A DNA stretch of 64,000 bases from Ferranicluibacter rubi (lineage in GTDB: Bacteria; Pseudomonadota; Alphaproteobacteria; Rhizobiales; Rhizobiaceae): the NCBI RefSeq assembly GCF_011603255.1, contig NZ_JAANCM010000002.1:1-64000 (forward strand), in the 5' to 3' direction. The notes beneath the pieces are model-generated. The model was given only the letters and a program-made list of their open reading frames with translations. It was not told where the DNA came from and did not search any database. Of the stretch, positions 8,532 through 18,753 are shown in pieces. Each line of letters starts with the position of its first letter. Positions within the stretch are counted from its first letter, which is position 1. Position numbers and translations under genes: made by a program.

Positions 8532-9241
8532 TGAAGCCGCGCGATCTGGGGCCGCAGGAGCGCGAGCGCCTGGAAGAAACGCTCGGCTACGTCTTCACCG
8601 ACAAGGTCAGGCTCGACCGTGCGCTGACGCATTCGAGCGCCCGCAATTCCGGCGGCTCTGACTATGAGCGGCTGGAATTCCTCGGCGACCGTGTGCTCGG
8701 TCTCTGTGTCGCCGAGCTTCTGTTCCAGACGTTCAAAACGGCGAACGAGGGCGAGTTGTCGGTGCGGCTGAACCAGCTGGTCAGCGCCGAAAGCTGCGCT
8801 GCGATTTCCGACGAGATCGAGCTTCACCGCTTCATCCGCGCCGGTGCCGACGTCAAGAAGCTCTCCGGCAAGCATGTGTTGAACATCCGTGCCGACGTGG
8901 TGGAAGCGCTGATCGCCGCGATCTATCTCGATGGCGGTCTGGAGGCTGCGCGTGGCTTCGTGCTCAAGCACTGGAAGGCCCGCGCGACGCGCGCCGACGG
9001 CGCCCGCCGGGATGCCAAGACGGAATTGCAGGAATGGTCGCATGCGAAGTTCGGCGTCGCCCCGCACTATCGCGTGGACGACCGCTCCGGTCCCGACCAT
9101 GATCCGCGCTTCACGGTGACGGTGATCATTCCCGGCGTTGCGCCCGAGACGGGCGTGGACCGTTCCAAGCGGGCCGCCGAGCAGACCGCCGCAACCCGCA
9201 TTCTGGAGCGGGAAGGGGTCTGGGCCGCTTCCGGACCCTGA
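8531..9241 (+). CDS. rnc: Ribonuclease III
   Basis: Cuts double-stranded RNA in rRNA and mRNA maturation. The 236-residue protein has the signature ERLEFLGDRVLGL with acidic residues at 46 and 53, the second acidic pair at about 122 and 125 (ADVVEALIAA), and a C-terminal double-stranded-RNA-binding domain from about 158 (KTELQEWSHAKFG ... GVDRSKRAAEQTAA). The start overlaps the lepB stop by one base. Confidence 0.97.
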   Translation: MKPRDLGPQERERLEETLGYVFTDKVRLDRALTHSSARNSGGSDYERLEFLGDRVLGLCVAELLFQTFKTANEGELSVRLNQLVSAESCAAISDEIELHRFIRAGADVKKLSGKHVLNIRADVVEALIAAIYLDGGLEAARGFVLKHWKARATRADGARRDAKTELQEWSHAKFGVAPHYRVDDRSGPDHDPRFTVTVIIPGVAPETGVDRSKRAAEQTAATRILEREGVWAASGP

Positions 9242-9358
9242 TCATGGGCGCCTGATCCGGCGCGCAACGAACCTGTTTCAAACCTCTGGTCGCGGAAGCG
9301 ATTGCGGTTCATACTCACGCCGGCAGACACGCCGGCCCTCAACGAATTGACGGATATG

Positions 9359-10339
9359 ATGACCGAAGATCACACGGATCCTGCCGAGACCGGACAGGAC
9401 GCAGCAGTCGAAACCGAAGGCGCAACGGATATCGCCGAGAATGTCGGGCCGACACATTCCGGCTTCGTCGCCATGATCGGTGCGACGAATGCCGGCAAGT
9501 CGACGCTCGTCAACCGGCTGGTTGGCGCCAAGGTGTCGATCGTCAGCCACAAGGTGCAGACGACGCGCGCTATCGTGCGCGGTATCGCCATTCACGATCG
9601 CGCGCAGATCGTGTTCATGGACACGCCCGGCATCTTCAAGCCGCGTCGCAGGCTCGACCGCGCCATGGTCACCACCGCCTGGGGCGGCGCCAAGGATGCC
9701 GATTTCATCATGCTGCTGGTCGACAGCGAGCGCGGGCTGAAGGGCGATGCGCAGATGATTCTGGAAGGCCTGAAGGAGGTCCACCAGCCGAAGATCCTCG
9801 TGCTCAACAAGATCGATCAGGTCTCCCGCGACGTCCTGCTGCAACTGGCCTCCGCCGCCAATGAGGTCGTTCCCTTCGAGCGCACCTTCATGATCTCGGC
9901 GCTGACCGGCTCCGGCTGCGAGGACGTCATGGACTATCTGGCGGCAGCCCTGCCGGAAGGTCCCTGGTACTACCCGGAAGACCAGATCTCCGACCTGCCC
10001 ATGCGCCAGCTGGCCGCCGAGATCACCCGCGAAAAGCTGTTCCTGCGTCTCCATCAGGAGCTTCCCTATTCCTCGCATGTGGAAACCGAGGGCTGGGAGG
10101 AAAAGAAGGACGGCTCGGTGCGGATCGAGCAGGTGATCTATGTCGAGCGCGACAGCCAGAAGAAGATCGCACTCGGCAAGAATGGCGACGCCATCAAGGC
10201 GATCTCCATGGCCGCACGCAAGGAAATCGCCGAAATTCTGGAGCAGCCCGTCCACCTCTTCCTCTTCGTGAAAGTGCGGGAAAACTGGGGCGACGACCCC
10301 GAGCGCTTCCGCGAGATGGGGCTGGAATTCCCGCGCTGA
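9359..10339 (+). CDS. era: GTPase Era
   Basis: Ras-like GTPase that binds the 3' end of 16S rRNA for small-subunit assembly. G1 is GATNAGKST, G2 is in VQTTRAIVRG, G3 is DTPGIF, G4 is LNKID; the C-terminal KH domain includes the KIALGKNGDAIKAI loop. Starts at 9356 and 9359 are tandem ATGs and a TTG at 9302 is also in frame after GGAAG; the choice is uncertain by up to 19 residues and all lie in a non-conserved acidic N-terminal stretch. In most rhizobia recO follows directly; here recO is about 36 kb away. Confidence 0.96.
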   Translation: MTEDHTDPAETGQDAAVETEGATDIAENVGPTHSGFVAMIGATNAGKSTLVNRLVGAKVSIVSHKVQTTRAIVRGIAIHDRAQIVFMDTPGIFKPRRRLDRAMVTTAWGGAKDADFIMLLVDSERGLKGDAQMILEGLKEVHQPKILVLNKIDQVSRDVLLQLASAANEVVPFERTFMISALTGSGCEDVMDYLAAALPEGPWYYPEDQISDLPMRQLAAEITREKLFLRLHQELPYSSHVETEGWEEKKDGSVRIEQVIYVERDSQKKIALGKNGDAIKAISMAARKEIAEILEQPVHLFLFVKVRENWGDDPERFREMGLEFPR

Positions 10340-10346
10340 TGTAAAA

Positions 10347-10384
10347 GGGCGGAGCGACGCCATGATTCGGTGAACGCTCCGTCC
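10347..10384 (+). terminator. Hairpin after era
   Basis: GGGCGGAGCG at 10347-10356 pairs with CGCTCCGTCC at 10375-10384 (one G-T wobble). It lies just after the era stop, at the junction with the block that separates era from recO. No T-run follows. Confidence 0.4.
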
Positions 10385-10457
10385 AGTCCCGCCCGTCTTG
10401 TGCGCCCCGATCCGCCATGCCACCTGATGATCCATATCAGGTGCAAGGAGACGGCCG

Positions 10458-11459
10458 ATGCCACAGCTCGTGAATGGGGTTTGGGAAAAGGGCGATGTCG
10501 CCGCCGGCGAAATGAAGGCCGGCGCCTTCCACCGCGAGCCGACCAGTTTTCGCAGCTGGATCACCCCGGACGGCAGCCCGGGACCGGAGGGCCAGCCCGC
10601 GCTCAAGGCAGAGGCCGGGCGTTTCCAGCTGTTCGTCGCCTATATCTGCCCGTGGGCCTCCCGCACGCTGATGATGCGCAGCATCAAGGGCCTGACCGAC
10701 ATCATACCCGTCGCCATTTCCGAGCCCGAACTCGGCGAAAACGGCTGGACCTACGATCCACCCGCCGATGCCGGGCCGCGCGTCGGCCGGATCCGCTACC
10801 AGCACGAACTCTACACGGCGTCCGACCCGCATTATACCGGCAAGGTCTCCGTGCCCGTGCTCTGGGACATTCGGGAAGGCCGGATCGTCAACAACGAGTC
10901 GGCCGACATCCTGCGCATCCTCAACGGCGGCTTCGATGAGTTGACCGGGAACCGTGGCGATCTCTATCCCGAACCCCTTCGCCCCGACATCGACCGCTGG
11001 AACGCGCTGATCTACGACACGCTCAACAACGGCGTCTATCGCTCGGGCTTCGCCCGCACGCAGGCCGCCTATGAAGACGCCGTTACGGGTGTTTTCGCGA
11101 CTCTCGATACGCTCGAGGAGCATCTGTCACGGAACCGCTATGTTGCCGGTCGTCACCTGACGGAAGCCGATATCCGCCTGTTCGTGACATTGGTGCGCTT
11201 CGATGCGGCCTATCACGGCGCCTTCAAGTGCAATCTGCGCCGCATTGCCGACTATCCGCATCTTCAGGCCTATCTCCGCGATATCTATCAGTGGCCCGGC
11301 ATCGCGGAGACGGTTCGGATCGACCATATCAAGCGCGGCTATTACTCCATCGCCCACATCAACCCGACGGGCATCGTGCCGCTCGGCCCCGATCTTGATG
11401 TCACCAGCCCGCATGGCCGGGATGGACTTGCGGGCGAGGGGATCGTCCAGCGCGTCTGA
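10458..11459 (+). CDS. yqjG: Glutathionyl-hydroquinone reductase (Xi-class glutathione transferase)
   Basis: Reduces glutathionyl-hydroquinones and related conjugates in the cytosol with glutathione. The 333-residue length, the thioredoxin-fold segment with YICPWASRTL (catalytic Cys), the WDxx..IVNNESADILR segment that binds glutathione, and the C-terminal helical part with RYVAGRHLTEADIRLFVTLVRFD are the ECM4/YqjG family pattern. It has its own start 118 bases after era and a hairpin between them, so separate transcription is likely. Confidence 0.93.
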   Translation: MPQLVNGVWEKGDVAAGEMKAGAFHREPTSFRSWITPDGSPGPEGQPALKAEAGRFQLFVAYICPWASRTLMMRSIKGLTDIIPVAISEPELGENGWTYDPPADAGPRVGRIRYQHELYTASDPHYTGKVSVPVLWDIREGRIVNNESADILRILNGGFDELTGNRGDLYPEPLRPDIDRWNALIYDTLNNGVYRSGFARTQAAYEDAVTGVFATLDTLEEHLSRNRYVAGRHLTEADIRLFVTLVRFDAAYHGAFKCNLRRIADYPHLQAYLRDIYQWPGIAETVRIDHIKRGYYSIAHINPTGIVPLGPDLDVTSPHGRDGLAGEGIVQRV

Positions 11460-11534
11460 GCATCCGCGCGCGCTTGGCGTTCCCGCCCGATCTCTCTATG
11501 GTCCGCCCGATTCGGAAACAGGAGATCGCGCCTC

Positions 11535-13853
11535 ATGTCGCAGCCAGCACAGACGTCCCCGCGGACGGTTCCGCCGATTGCACTTCTGATCGCGCAGGAG
11601 ATCAAGGCGACGCAGGCGCAGGTCGTCTCCGCCGTCGAACTGCTGGATGGCGGTGCCACGGTGCCGTTCATCGCCCGCTACCGCAAGGAAGTCACCGGCG
11701 GCCTCGATGACACGCAGCTGCGCACGCTCGCCGAACGACTGGTCTACCTGCGAGAGCTGGAAGCCCGGCGGAACTCCATCGTCGACTCGATCCGCGGTCA
11801 GGGCAAGCTGACCGACGATCTTGAGCGCAAGATCGCCGCCGTTGCGACAAAGGCGGAGCTTGAGGACATCTATCTCCCCTACAAGCCGAAGCGGCGCACG
11901 AAAGCCGAGATCGCGCGCGAGAGGGGCCTCGGACCGCTGGCCGAAGCCATTCTTCTCGATCGCCGCATTCCGCCCGCGGACCGCGCCGCTTCGTTCCTTT
12001 CCGCCGAAGTGCCGGACGTGAAGGCGGCGCTCGAAGGCGCGCGCGACATCGTTGCCGAAGGCATCGTGGAGAATGCCGACCTACTCGGCCGGTTGCGCGG
12101 CCATATGCGCGGCGGCGCCTTTCTCCGTGCGAAGGTCGTGGCCGGTAAGGAAGCGGCCGGCGCGAAATTCTCCGATTATTTCGACCATTCCGAACGCTGG
12201 GCGACAGCCCCCGGCCACCGGGCGCTGGCCATGCTGCGCGGCTGGAACGAGGAAATCCTCTCGGTCGATATCATCGTGGACGAAGCCGATCCGTCGCCCG
12301 TCAAACCGGTCGAAAGCATCATCGCTGCCGCCTATCAGCTTGGCAGTCTGCCCGGCGATCAATGGCTGATGGAGGTCATCCGCTGGACATGGCGCGTCAA
12401 GCTCTCCATGTCGCTGTCGCTCGACCTGATGCGCGAACTGCGTGAGCGGGCCGAGGAGGAGGCGATCCACGTCTTCGCGCGAAACCTCAAGGATCTGTTG
12501 CTTGCAGCCCCCGCCGGCTCCCGCGCCACGATGGGTCTCGACCCGGGTATTCGTACCGGCGTGAAGGTAGCCATCATCGATGGAACCGGCAAGCTCTTGG
12601 AAACCACGACGGTCTATCCCTTTCCGCCGAAGAACGACGTGCGCGGCGCGCAGGCCGAGATCGCCAAGCTCGTCGCCCGCCACAAGGTGGAACTGATCTC
12701 CATCGGCAACGGCACCGGCAGCCGCGAGACCGAGCGACTGGTTGCCGACATGCTGGCCACATTGCCGGGCACGAAGCCCACCAAGGTCATCGTCTCAGAA
12801 GCGGGCGCGTCGATCTACTCGGCCTCGCAGGCGGCCGCCGATGAGTTCCCCACACTCGACGTCTCCCTGCGCGGCGCCGTCTCCATCGCCCGCAGGCTGC
12901 AGGATCCCTTGGCTGAACTCGTGAAGATCGAGCCGAAGTCGATCGGCGTCGGGCAGTACCAGCACGATGTCGATCAGGGCCGCTTGAGCCGCTCGCTCGA
13001 TGCCGTGGTGGAAGATGCGGTGAACGCCGTCGGCGTCGATCTGAACACTGCATCCGCGCCGCTTCTCGCGCGCGTGTCCGGCCTCAGCCGCTCGACGGCA
13101 GAGGCGATCGTCGCGCACCGCGATGCGATCGGCCCGTTCAAGACCCGCACGGAACTGAAGACGGTGCCGCGCCTCGGCGCACGCACCTTCGAACAGTGCG
13201 CAGGCTTCCTGCGCATTCCCGGCGGCAAGGAGCCGCTCGATGCCTCCTCGGTCCACCCGGAAGCCTATGGCGTCGCCAAGAAGATCATTTCCGCCTGCGG
13301 CCGCGATGTCCGCACCGTGATGGGCGATTCCCAGCTCCTGAAGTCTCTCGACCCAAAGGTCTTCGTGGACGACCGCTTCGGCCTGCCGACCATTCGCGAC
13401 ATCCTGTCGGAACTCGAAAAACCCGGCCGCGACCCGCGCCCGAGCTTCAAGACAGCGACCTTTGCCGACGGCATCGACGACATCAAGGACCTGAAACCGG
13501 GCATGCTGCTGGAGGGCACCGTCACCAATGTCGCCGCCTTCGGCGCCTTTGTCGATATCGGCGTTCATCAGGACGGACTCGTGCATGTGTCGCAACTCGC
13601 CGACCGGTTCGTGAAAGATCCGCACGAGGTGGTAAAGGCCGGCGACGTGGTGAAGGTGCGCGTGACCGAGGTGGACGTGCCGCGCAAGCGCATCGGCCTG
13701 ACCATGCGCAAGGATGGCGGCGAGGCGGGTGGGCGGCCTGCATCTCCGCCCGAGCCCCGGCGCGACCATCGACCGATCAAGCAGGAGAAGCCGGCACCGG
13801 CCGCCACCGGGGCGCTGGGCGAGGCGCTGTTGCGGGCGACCAAGCGGAAGTAA
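11535..13853 (+). CDS. tex: Tex-family RNA-binding transcription accessory protein
   Basis: A 772-residue Tex protein. It has the N-terminal Tex domain ([22 protein letters not shown]), the YqgF/RuvC-like domain ([17 protein letters not shown]), helix-hairpin-helix motifs ([24 protein letters not shown], then [14 protein letters not shown]) and a C-terminal S1 domain ([18 protein letters not shown] ... GLTMR), followed by a basic low-complexity tail. The family binds nucleic acids and affects transcription and stress tolerance; the exact role is unsettled. Start and length match the family. Confidence 0.96.
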   Translation: MSQPAQTSPRTVPPIALLIAQEIKATQAQVVSAVELLDGGATVPFIARYRKEVTGGLDDTQLRTLAERLVYLRELEARRNSIVDSIRGQGKLTDDLERKIAAVATKAELEDIYLPYKPKRRTKAEIARERGLGPLAEAILLDRRIPPADRAASFLSAEVPDVKAALEGARDIVAEGIVENADLLGRLRGHMRGGAFLRAKVVAGKEAAGAKFSDYFDHSERWATAPGHRALAMLRGWNEEILSVDIIVDEADPSPVKPVESIIAAAYQLGSLPGDQWLMEVIRWTWRVKLSMSLSLDLMRELRERAEEEAIHVFARNLKDLLLAAPAGSRATMGLDPGIRTGVKVAIIDGTGKLLETTTVYPFPPKNDVRGAQAEIAKLVARHKVELISIGNGTGSRETERLVADMLATLPGTKPTKVIVSEAGASIYSASQAAADEFPTLDVSLRGAVSIARRLQDPLAELVKIEPKSIGVGQYQHDVDQGRLSRSLDAVVEDAVNAVGVDLNTASAPLLARVSGLSRSTAEAIVAHRDAIGPFKTRTELKTVPRLGARTFEQCAGFLRIPGGKEPLDASSVHPEAYGVAKKIISACGRDVRTVMGDSQLLKSLDPKVFVDDRFGLPTIRDILSELEKPGRDPRPSFKTATFADGIDDIKDLKPGMLLEGTVTNVAAFGAFVDIGVHQDGLVHVSQLADRFVKDPHEVVKAGDVVKVRVTEVDVPRKRIGLTMRKDGGEAGGRPASPPEPRRDHRPIKQEKPAPAATGALGEALLRATKRK

Positions 13854-13919
13854 CGCGTGACGCTTGTCATTTCCCGGCAGGCGTTTCATACCTGATGCAG
13901 GAACAGACGTGAGGGACGC

Positions 13920-14915
13920 ATGGCAGTACTCGTGACGGGCGGTGGCGGCTATATCGGCAGCCATATGGTATGGGCGCTTCTGGAAGCGGGGGAGGAGGTC
14001 GTGGTCATCGATCGGCTCTCCACCGGTTTCCGCTGGGCGATCGCGCCGGAAGCGCGGATGTACGAGGGCGATATCGCGGATGCGGCACTGCTGTCGCGGA
14101 TCTTCGCCGAGAACGCCATCGACGCCGTCATTCACTTTGCCGGATCGATCGTCGTGCCCGACAGCGTCAGCGATCCGCTCGGCTATTACGAGAACAACAC
14201 GGTCAAGTCGCGCGCGCTCATCGCCAGCGTCGTCGAGGCCGGCATCCCGCATTTCGTGTTCTCCTCCACCGCTGCCGTCTACGGCACGCCGGAGGTGCTG
14301 GAGCCCGTTTCTGAAACCGTCCAGCTTCGCCCGGAATCGCCCTACGGCTCCTCGAAGCTGATGACCGAAATCATGTTGCGCGACGCCGCCGCCGCGCACG
14401 ACCTGACCTATACGGTGCTGCGCTACTTCAATGTGGCGGGTGCCGACCCGAAGGGCCGCTCCGGCCAGTCGTCGAAGACATCGACCCACCTCATCAAGAT
14501 CGCCTGCGCCGTGGCGCTCGGCAAGCGCCCCTCCATGAGCGTCTTCGGCACGGATTACCCGACGCCGGACGGCACCTGCGTACGTGACTACATCCATGTC
14601 TGGGATCTGGTGCAGGCGCATCTCAAGGCCTTGCAGCGCATGCGCGCCGGGGGAGGCTCCCTCGTTGCCAATTGCGGCTATGGCCACGGCTTCTCGGTGC
14701 TCGAGGTTCTCGACACGGTCAAGCGCGTCAACGGCGCGGATCTCACTGTCGATTTTGCTCCCCGCCGCGCAGGCGACCCGGCGATGATCGTCGCGAACCC
14801 GGCGCTTGCCATGAAGGAACTCGGCTGGGTGCCGGAATATGACGATCTCGACGTGATCGTTCGCCACGCTTTGGATTGGGAAGACCGCCTCTCGCGCCGG
14901 AACGCGACCGACTAG
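13920..14915 (+). CDS. galE: UDP-glucose 4-epimerase
   Basis: Interconverts UDP-glucose and UDP-galactose, supplying galactose for the exopolysaccharide made by the downstream locus. Short-chain dehydrogenase fold with GGGGYIGSH at 7-15 for NAD and the catalytic pair Tyr 142/Lys 146 (YGSSK). The 331-residue size is normal; HYxN-type YFNVAGADP follows. It is 66 bases after tex and about 200 bases before ugd on the same strand. Confidence 0.94.
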   Translation: MAVLVTGGGGYIGSHMVWALLEAGEEVVVIDRLSTGFRWAIAPEARMYEGDIADAALLSRIFAENAIDAVIHFAGSIVVPDSVSDPLGYYENNTVKSRALIASVVEAGIPHFVFSSTAAVYGTPEVLEPVSETVQLRPESPYGSSKLMTEIMLRDAAAAHDLTYTVLRYFNVAGADPKGRSGQSSKTSTHLIKIACAVALGKRPSMSVFGTDYPTPDGTCVRDYIHVWDLVQAHLKALQRMRAGGGSLVANCGYGHGFSVLEVLDTVKRVNGADLTVDFAPRRAGDPAMIVANPALAMKELGWVPEYDDLDVIVRHALDWEDRLSRRNATD

Positions 14916-15112
14916 TAAAGCTGCTCGCGTCTCGACATTCTCCTGCCTCCGCATTGGTGTCCGCAGCATTTTTCCGTGCTGCGAGAGGTCTCGTCGTGTC
15001 TGCAACATGCAGGACGTAAAACGGTAAGCTGCCGCTGAAGATATTTAAGGTGTCCATCACCCGGAATATTAGGATATGTCGTTGGAGGTCCGTCTTTTTT
15101 AGGAAGTGAGTG

Positions 15113-16279
15113 ATGATGAAAGTTGCAGTTGCAGGTCTGGGCTATGTCGGCATTTCGAATGCGATGCTGCTGGCACAGCACAACGAGGTGGTCGCCTACG
15201 ATACCAACATCGACAAGGTGAACATGCTGAATGCGGGACAGTCGCCGATCGTCGATCCCGAGGTCTCGGATTATCTCGGCCGCTCCCTGAACTTCCGTGC
15301 AACCGGCGACACGGCCGATGCCTATGCCGGGGCCGACTACGTCATCGTGGCGACGCCGACGAACTATGACACGGTGACCAACCACTTCGATACGCGATCC
15401 GTCGAAGCGGCGATCGCAGACGTGTTCGCGGTCAATCCGACGGCTGTCATCGTCATCAAGTCCACGATCCCGGTCGGCTACACGCAGCGCCTCCGCGCGA
15501 GCCTCGGACGTGACAATATCATCTTTTCGCCGGAGTTCCTGCGCGAGGGTAAGGCGCTCTACGACAACCTTCACCCGTCGCGCATCGTGGTCGGCGAGCA
15601 ATCGGAGCGGGCGCAGACCTTCGCGGACATGCTGCTCGGCGGCGCCATCAAGAAGGACGTGCAGATCCTCCTGACGGATTCGAGCGAGGCCGAGGCCATC
15701 AAGCTCTTCTCCAACACCTATCTCGCCATGCGCGTCGCCTATTTCAACGAGCTCGATACCTATGCGGAGCTTCACGGCCTCAACGCACGCCAGATCATCA
15801 ACGGCGTCGGCCTCGATCCACGGATCGGCACGCACTACAACAACCCGTCCTTCGGCTATGGCGGCTATTGCCTACCCAAGGACACCAAGCAGTTGCTGGC
15901 AAACTACAGCGAAGTGCCCCAGGCGCTGATCAGCGCCATCGTCACCGCCAACACGACGCGCAAGGACTTCGTCGCGGAGAGCATTCTGCGCCGCAACCCG
16001 AAGCGGGTGGGCATTTATCGCCTGGTCATGAAGGCGGGTTCGGACAACTTCCGGGATTCGTCCATTCAGGGCATTATGAAGCGGCTGAAGGCGAAGGGTA
16101 TCGAGGTCGTGGTCTTCGAGCCGGCGCTGCAAGGCGAGGATTTCTTCAAATCCCCCCTGATCCGCGATCTCGAGGTCTTTAAGGAAACCTGCGACGTCAT
16201 CGTCGCCAATCGTTACACGCCGGAATTGAAGGACGTGGCGGCAAAGGTCTACACGCGGGATCTGTTCGGCTCCGACTGA
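15113..16279 (+). CDS. ugd: UDP-glucose 6-dehydrogenase
   Basis: Oxidises UDP-glucose to UDP-glucuronate. The 388-residue protein resembles the short enterobacterial Ugd type: N-terminal Rossmann [14 protein letters not shown], the [10 protein letters not shown]-like [22 protein letters not shown] segment and the catalytic cysteine at about 253 in [19 protein letters not shown] at 15101-15106 serves the ATG at 15113; GTG at 15110 and ATG at 15116 are alternatives. With galE and the uronate epimerase at 22.7 kb it points to uronic acids in the polysaccharide. Confidence 0.94.
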   Translation: MMKVAVAGLGYVGISNAMLLAQHNEVVAYDTNIDKVNMLNAGQSPIVDPEVSDYLGRSLNFRATGDTADAYAGADYVIVATPTNYDTVTNHFDTRSVEAAIADVFAVNPTAVIVIKSTIPVGYTQRLRASLGRDNIIFSPEFLREGKALYDNLHPSRIVVGEQSERAQTFADMLLGGAIKKDVQILLTDSSEAEAIKLFSNTYLAMRVAYFNELDTYAELHGLNARQIINGVGLDPRIGTHYNNPSFGYGGYCLPKDTKQLLANYSEVPQALISAIVTANTTRKDFVAESILRRNPKRVGIYRLVMKAGSDNFRDSSIQGIMKRLKAKGIEVVVFEPALQGEDFFKSPLIRDLEVFKETCDVIVANRYTPELKDVAAKVYTRDLFGSD

Positions 16280-16300
16280 ACCGGATCAGGTCCGCTGCAG

Positions 16301-16358
16301 GGTAAACGTGGGATAAAAGGGCGCATGTCGGAAACGGCGTGCGCTCTTTGCGTTTACC
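16301..16358 (+). terminator. Long interrupted hairpin after ugd
   Basis: GGTAAACG at 16301-16308 pairs with CGTTTACC at 16351-16358, and inside it AAAGGGCGCA pairs with TGCGCTCTT. The result is a long imperfect stem just after the ugd stop. There is no T-run beyond it, so it may be a terminator, an RNA-processing element or a folded small RNA. Confidence 0.5.
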
Positions 16359-16374
16359 GCATGAGGGTCGTCCA

Positions 16375-16464
16375 TCACAGCGAACTGACGCCATGCAGGA
16401 TGAGGCTCCAGGTTGCGATCGACAAGCCGAAGGCAGCGGATAGGCTCTTGAGGCGAAGGGACAT
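16375..16464 (-). CDS. Candidate 29-residue hydrophobic small protein
   Basis: On the minus strand an ATG at 16464 follows a GGAG six bases upstream and opens a 29-codon frame. The product has a short basic start (MSLRLK) then a single hydrophobic stretch with one tryptophan (AAFGLSIATWSLILHGV). That is a plausible single-pass inner-membrane small protein. I do not recognise a family. Expression is unproven; the good ribosome binding site and one uninterrupted membrane segment are the only support. Confidence 0.35.
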   Translation of the reverse strand: MSLRLKSLSAAFGLSIATWSLILHGVSSL

Positions 16465-16779
16465 CGGGCTCTCCAGGTCGTTTCTGGAACCCTAGGCGCA
16501 CGCATCTTATGACGCCGTTAAATCCGGCCCAAATGGCCTCCAAACCCGAGACTTCCAGAAGACACAGCTAAAAAACGGTTCATTTTCGTGCGTTCCAACT
16601 GGAGGCGTGCGGTATCCACATGCTTTCCCTGGCCGCGTAGGGAAATGCGATGTGCCAGCCATGCGTGTGGTGCATAGCAGCCGTCCATAGTTAATCAAGT
16701 GTATATTGCTTAGTGACTCCTGATTTAGAGTGAGGCATATTGCGATGCAGCATGAAGATGCGTTCGCTCGGAGGTTGGC
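16465..16779. promoter_or_regulatory. AT-rich promoter region of the exoY-like gene
   Basis: From about 16680 to 16760 the sequence is far richer in A and T than the genome average (for example TGTATATTGCTTAGTGA). It lies just upstream of the priming transferase. In rhizobia such regions are bound by the zinc-finger regulator MucR/Ros; I infer a similar control but cannot define a site. Confidence 0.4.
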
Positions 16780-17484
16780 ATGAAGGAGTTTGGTGCGATG
16801 ACATATGTGACCGCGGTTCCGACCTCGCCAGCCGCCTATCGCGGTCCGCTGACGACCGTCGGGCATTCCGGAAGCCGCACGGCGCATCTGGCGGCGAAGC
16901 GCGCGCTGGATATTGCCGTTTCCTTCACGGCTCTGGCGATCCTGCTGCCGTTCTTCGTTCTCGTCTGCATCGCGATCCGGCTGGAAAGCAAGGGCTCGCC
17001 GATCTTCAGCCAGGTCCGCTGGGGCGTGAACTGCACGCGCATCCGCATCTACAAATTCCGGAGCATGCGGACGGATCTCTGCGACGCGAGCGGCATCGCG
17101 CAGACGACGAAGAACGATCCGCGGATCACGCGTCTCGGGGCGATCCTTCGTAAGACCAGCATCGATGAGCTTCCGCAGCTTGTGAACGTGCTTCTCGGAC
17201 ATATGTCGCTGGTCGGCCCGCGCTGCCACGCCGTCGGCATGCTGGCGGCTGACCGTCTCTACGAAGACCTCGTGCCGCATTATCACGATCGTCACCGCAT
17301 CAAGCCGGGCCTCACGGGCCTCGCCCAGGTCCGGGGCCTGCGCGGCCCGACGACGGACGCTGCCAAGGCCCGCGCCCGTATCGCCTGCGACATCTACTAC
17401 ATGCACAACTATTCGTTCTGGATGGACATGAGCATCATCGGCCGGACGGTCATGTCCGAGCTGCGCGGCGGTAGCGGGTTCTAA
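16780..17484 (+). CDS. exoY: Undecaprenyl-phosphate sugar phosphotransferase (ExoY-like)
   Basis: Starts each repeat unit by moving a sugar phosphate to undecaprenyl phosphate at the inner membrane. A single hydrophobic helix at about 46-66 follows a short N-terminus, then the family motifs [29 protein letters not shown] and [12 protein letters not shown]. It is the short (234-residue) ExoY type without the large N-terminal domain of WbaP. Two starts are possible: ATG at 16780 after GGAGG, or ATG at 16798 after AAGGAG. A terminator follows at 17580. Sugar identity (glucose or galactose) cannot be read from the sequence. Confidence 0.9.
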   Translation: MKEFGAMTYVTAVPTSPAAYRGPLTTVGHSGSRTAHLAAKRALDIAVSFTALAILLPFFVLVCIAIRLESKGSPIFSQVRWGVNCTRIRIYKFRSMRTDLCDASGIAQTTKNDPRITRLGAILRKTSIDELPQLVNVLLGHMSLVGPRCHAVGMLAADRLYEDLVPHYHDRHRIKPGLTGLAQVRGLRGPTTDAAKARARIACDIYYMHNYSFWMDMSIIGRTVMSELRGGSGF

Positions 17485-17579
17485 GATGCAGATGCGCTGG
17501 CGGGGCCCTTTCCACGCGGCCGCAGAGATGCGCCGCCTGGTGACACGCTCCCATATTTCCATAAGATGATGTTTGTAAC

Positions 17580-17610
17580 GGGCGCCGGTCGGGCGCCCTT
17601 TTTCGTTTTT
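17580..17610 (+). terminator. Rho-independent terminator after the exoY-like gene
   Basis: GGGCGCC at 17580-17586 pairs with GGCGCCC at 17592-17598 around GGTCG, followed directly by TTTTTCGTTTTT. This is a textbook intrinsic terminator, so the priming transferase is transcribed alone. Confidence 0.88.
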
Positions 17611-17697
17611 GCCGTTGCAGGCGAAGGCCCGCTACAATGGCTCTGCTGCAGGTGTGCCCGTTTGGCGTCGTCCGGGGCGACGACGCCACAAAGCCGA

Positions 17698-18393
17698 TCA
17701 GATGAGGCTGGTAACGCCGTTGGCGATCTTGAGGACGGTCAATCGACCGCTCCGAAAAGCCCCCGTGTCGAGAGCAATACGATCCTCACGAAACTCGGGC
17801 TCCCGAACGATCGTGTGCCCGTGGACGACGACGACCGGCATCTGCGGGCCGTCGGTGAGGAAGGGCTCACGGATCCACATCAGGTGTTTGTCGGTCTGGA
17901 GGTCGAGCGGCCGTCCGGGGTAGAGCCCGGCATGAACGAAGATATGCCGGGGGCCGATGCTGGCTGCGACCGGCAGCAGTTTCAGAAACAGCTTGTGCGA
18001 GTCGGGAACATGCGACCGCACGGCCTCAGCCAGCTTACGGGGGGAGGCGCAGAGCCGATTGATGTCCGCATCATACATGCCGTAGGAGCGCAACGTCTCG
18101 CGTCCGCCCAGCGACAGCCAGCCGCGCGGGTCCGCCTGCGTGCTGAGGACGGCGTGGAAGATCTGGTCGTGATTGCCGCACAGCATGATCCGGTGCGCCT
18201 TCTCGATGGAGCCCTCGATCAGGTGCTCGATCACGCCCGCCGAGTCCGGTCCGCGGTCGACGTAGTCTCCGAGGTAGACGATGATCGCCGTTCCCTCCGT
18301 GTCATCACGATCCGCCGCAATTCGCCGTTCGGCTTCGTGAAGGGCATGCAGGCAGCCGTGAATGTCGGGGACGACATAGATGCTGCCACCCAT
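17698..18393 (-). CDS. PPP-family metallophosphatase (Ser/Thr or Tyr protein phosphatase-like)
   Basis: A 231-residue calcineurin-fold phosphatase. The three metal motifs are intact: PDIHG (Asp 10, His 12), GDYVDRGPDS and CGNHD, with a C-terminal VVHGHT. The GDYVDRG form is that of PPP protein phosphatases and ApaH-like enzymes. The start at 18393 is chosen because conserved residues begin at once; a GTG at 18477 would add 28 non-conserved residues. It sits between the priming transferase and the OPX gene, divergent from the latter, so a role in countering the Wzc-like kinase is possible but not shown; Ap4A hydrolase activity is the other option. Confidence 0.85.
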   Translation of the reverse strand: MGGSIYVVPDIHGCLHALHEAERRIAADRDDTEGTAIIVYLGDYVDRGPDSAGVIEHLIEGSIEKAHRIMLCGNHDQIFHAVLSTQADPRGWLSLGGRETLRSYGMYDADINRLCASPRKLAEAVRSHVPDSHKLFLKLLPVAASIGPRHIFVHAGLYPGRPLDLQTDKHLMWIREPFLTDGPQMPVVVVHGHTIVREPEFREDRIALDTGAFRSGRLTVLKIANGVTSLI

Positions 18394-18753
18394 ATCCCAC
18401 TGTCGAAGGTCCAGTCGCTGTCGAGAGGCGGCTGGCCTCTCTCTACGCTGTGAATTCTGTTTCCAAGGCGTCCACATTATTTAAGGCATCACTGTACATC
18501 GTGCGCCTGTCAAGATAGTCGTGTAGCCAGGGCGTTAAATGACTAAAATCTCAAGATCTAAAGTCGTTGACGTTAATTTAATGATTGCTTAACCGCGTCT
18601 CTTCATTCTTGCGTTAGAAGACGCTTGTGGAGTGTGTGATTCTCGAAATGCCCTTGGGCATGGCTGGGTGGTCTCAAGTCGCCGCACCCGGCAGTCGCTC
18701 ATCGTAATCTATTGAAGGTCGCTGGTCTGCACGACCTATTGCAGGAGAGTTTC

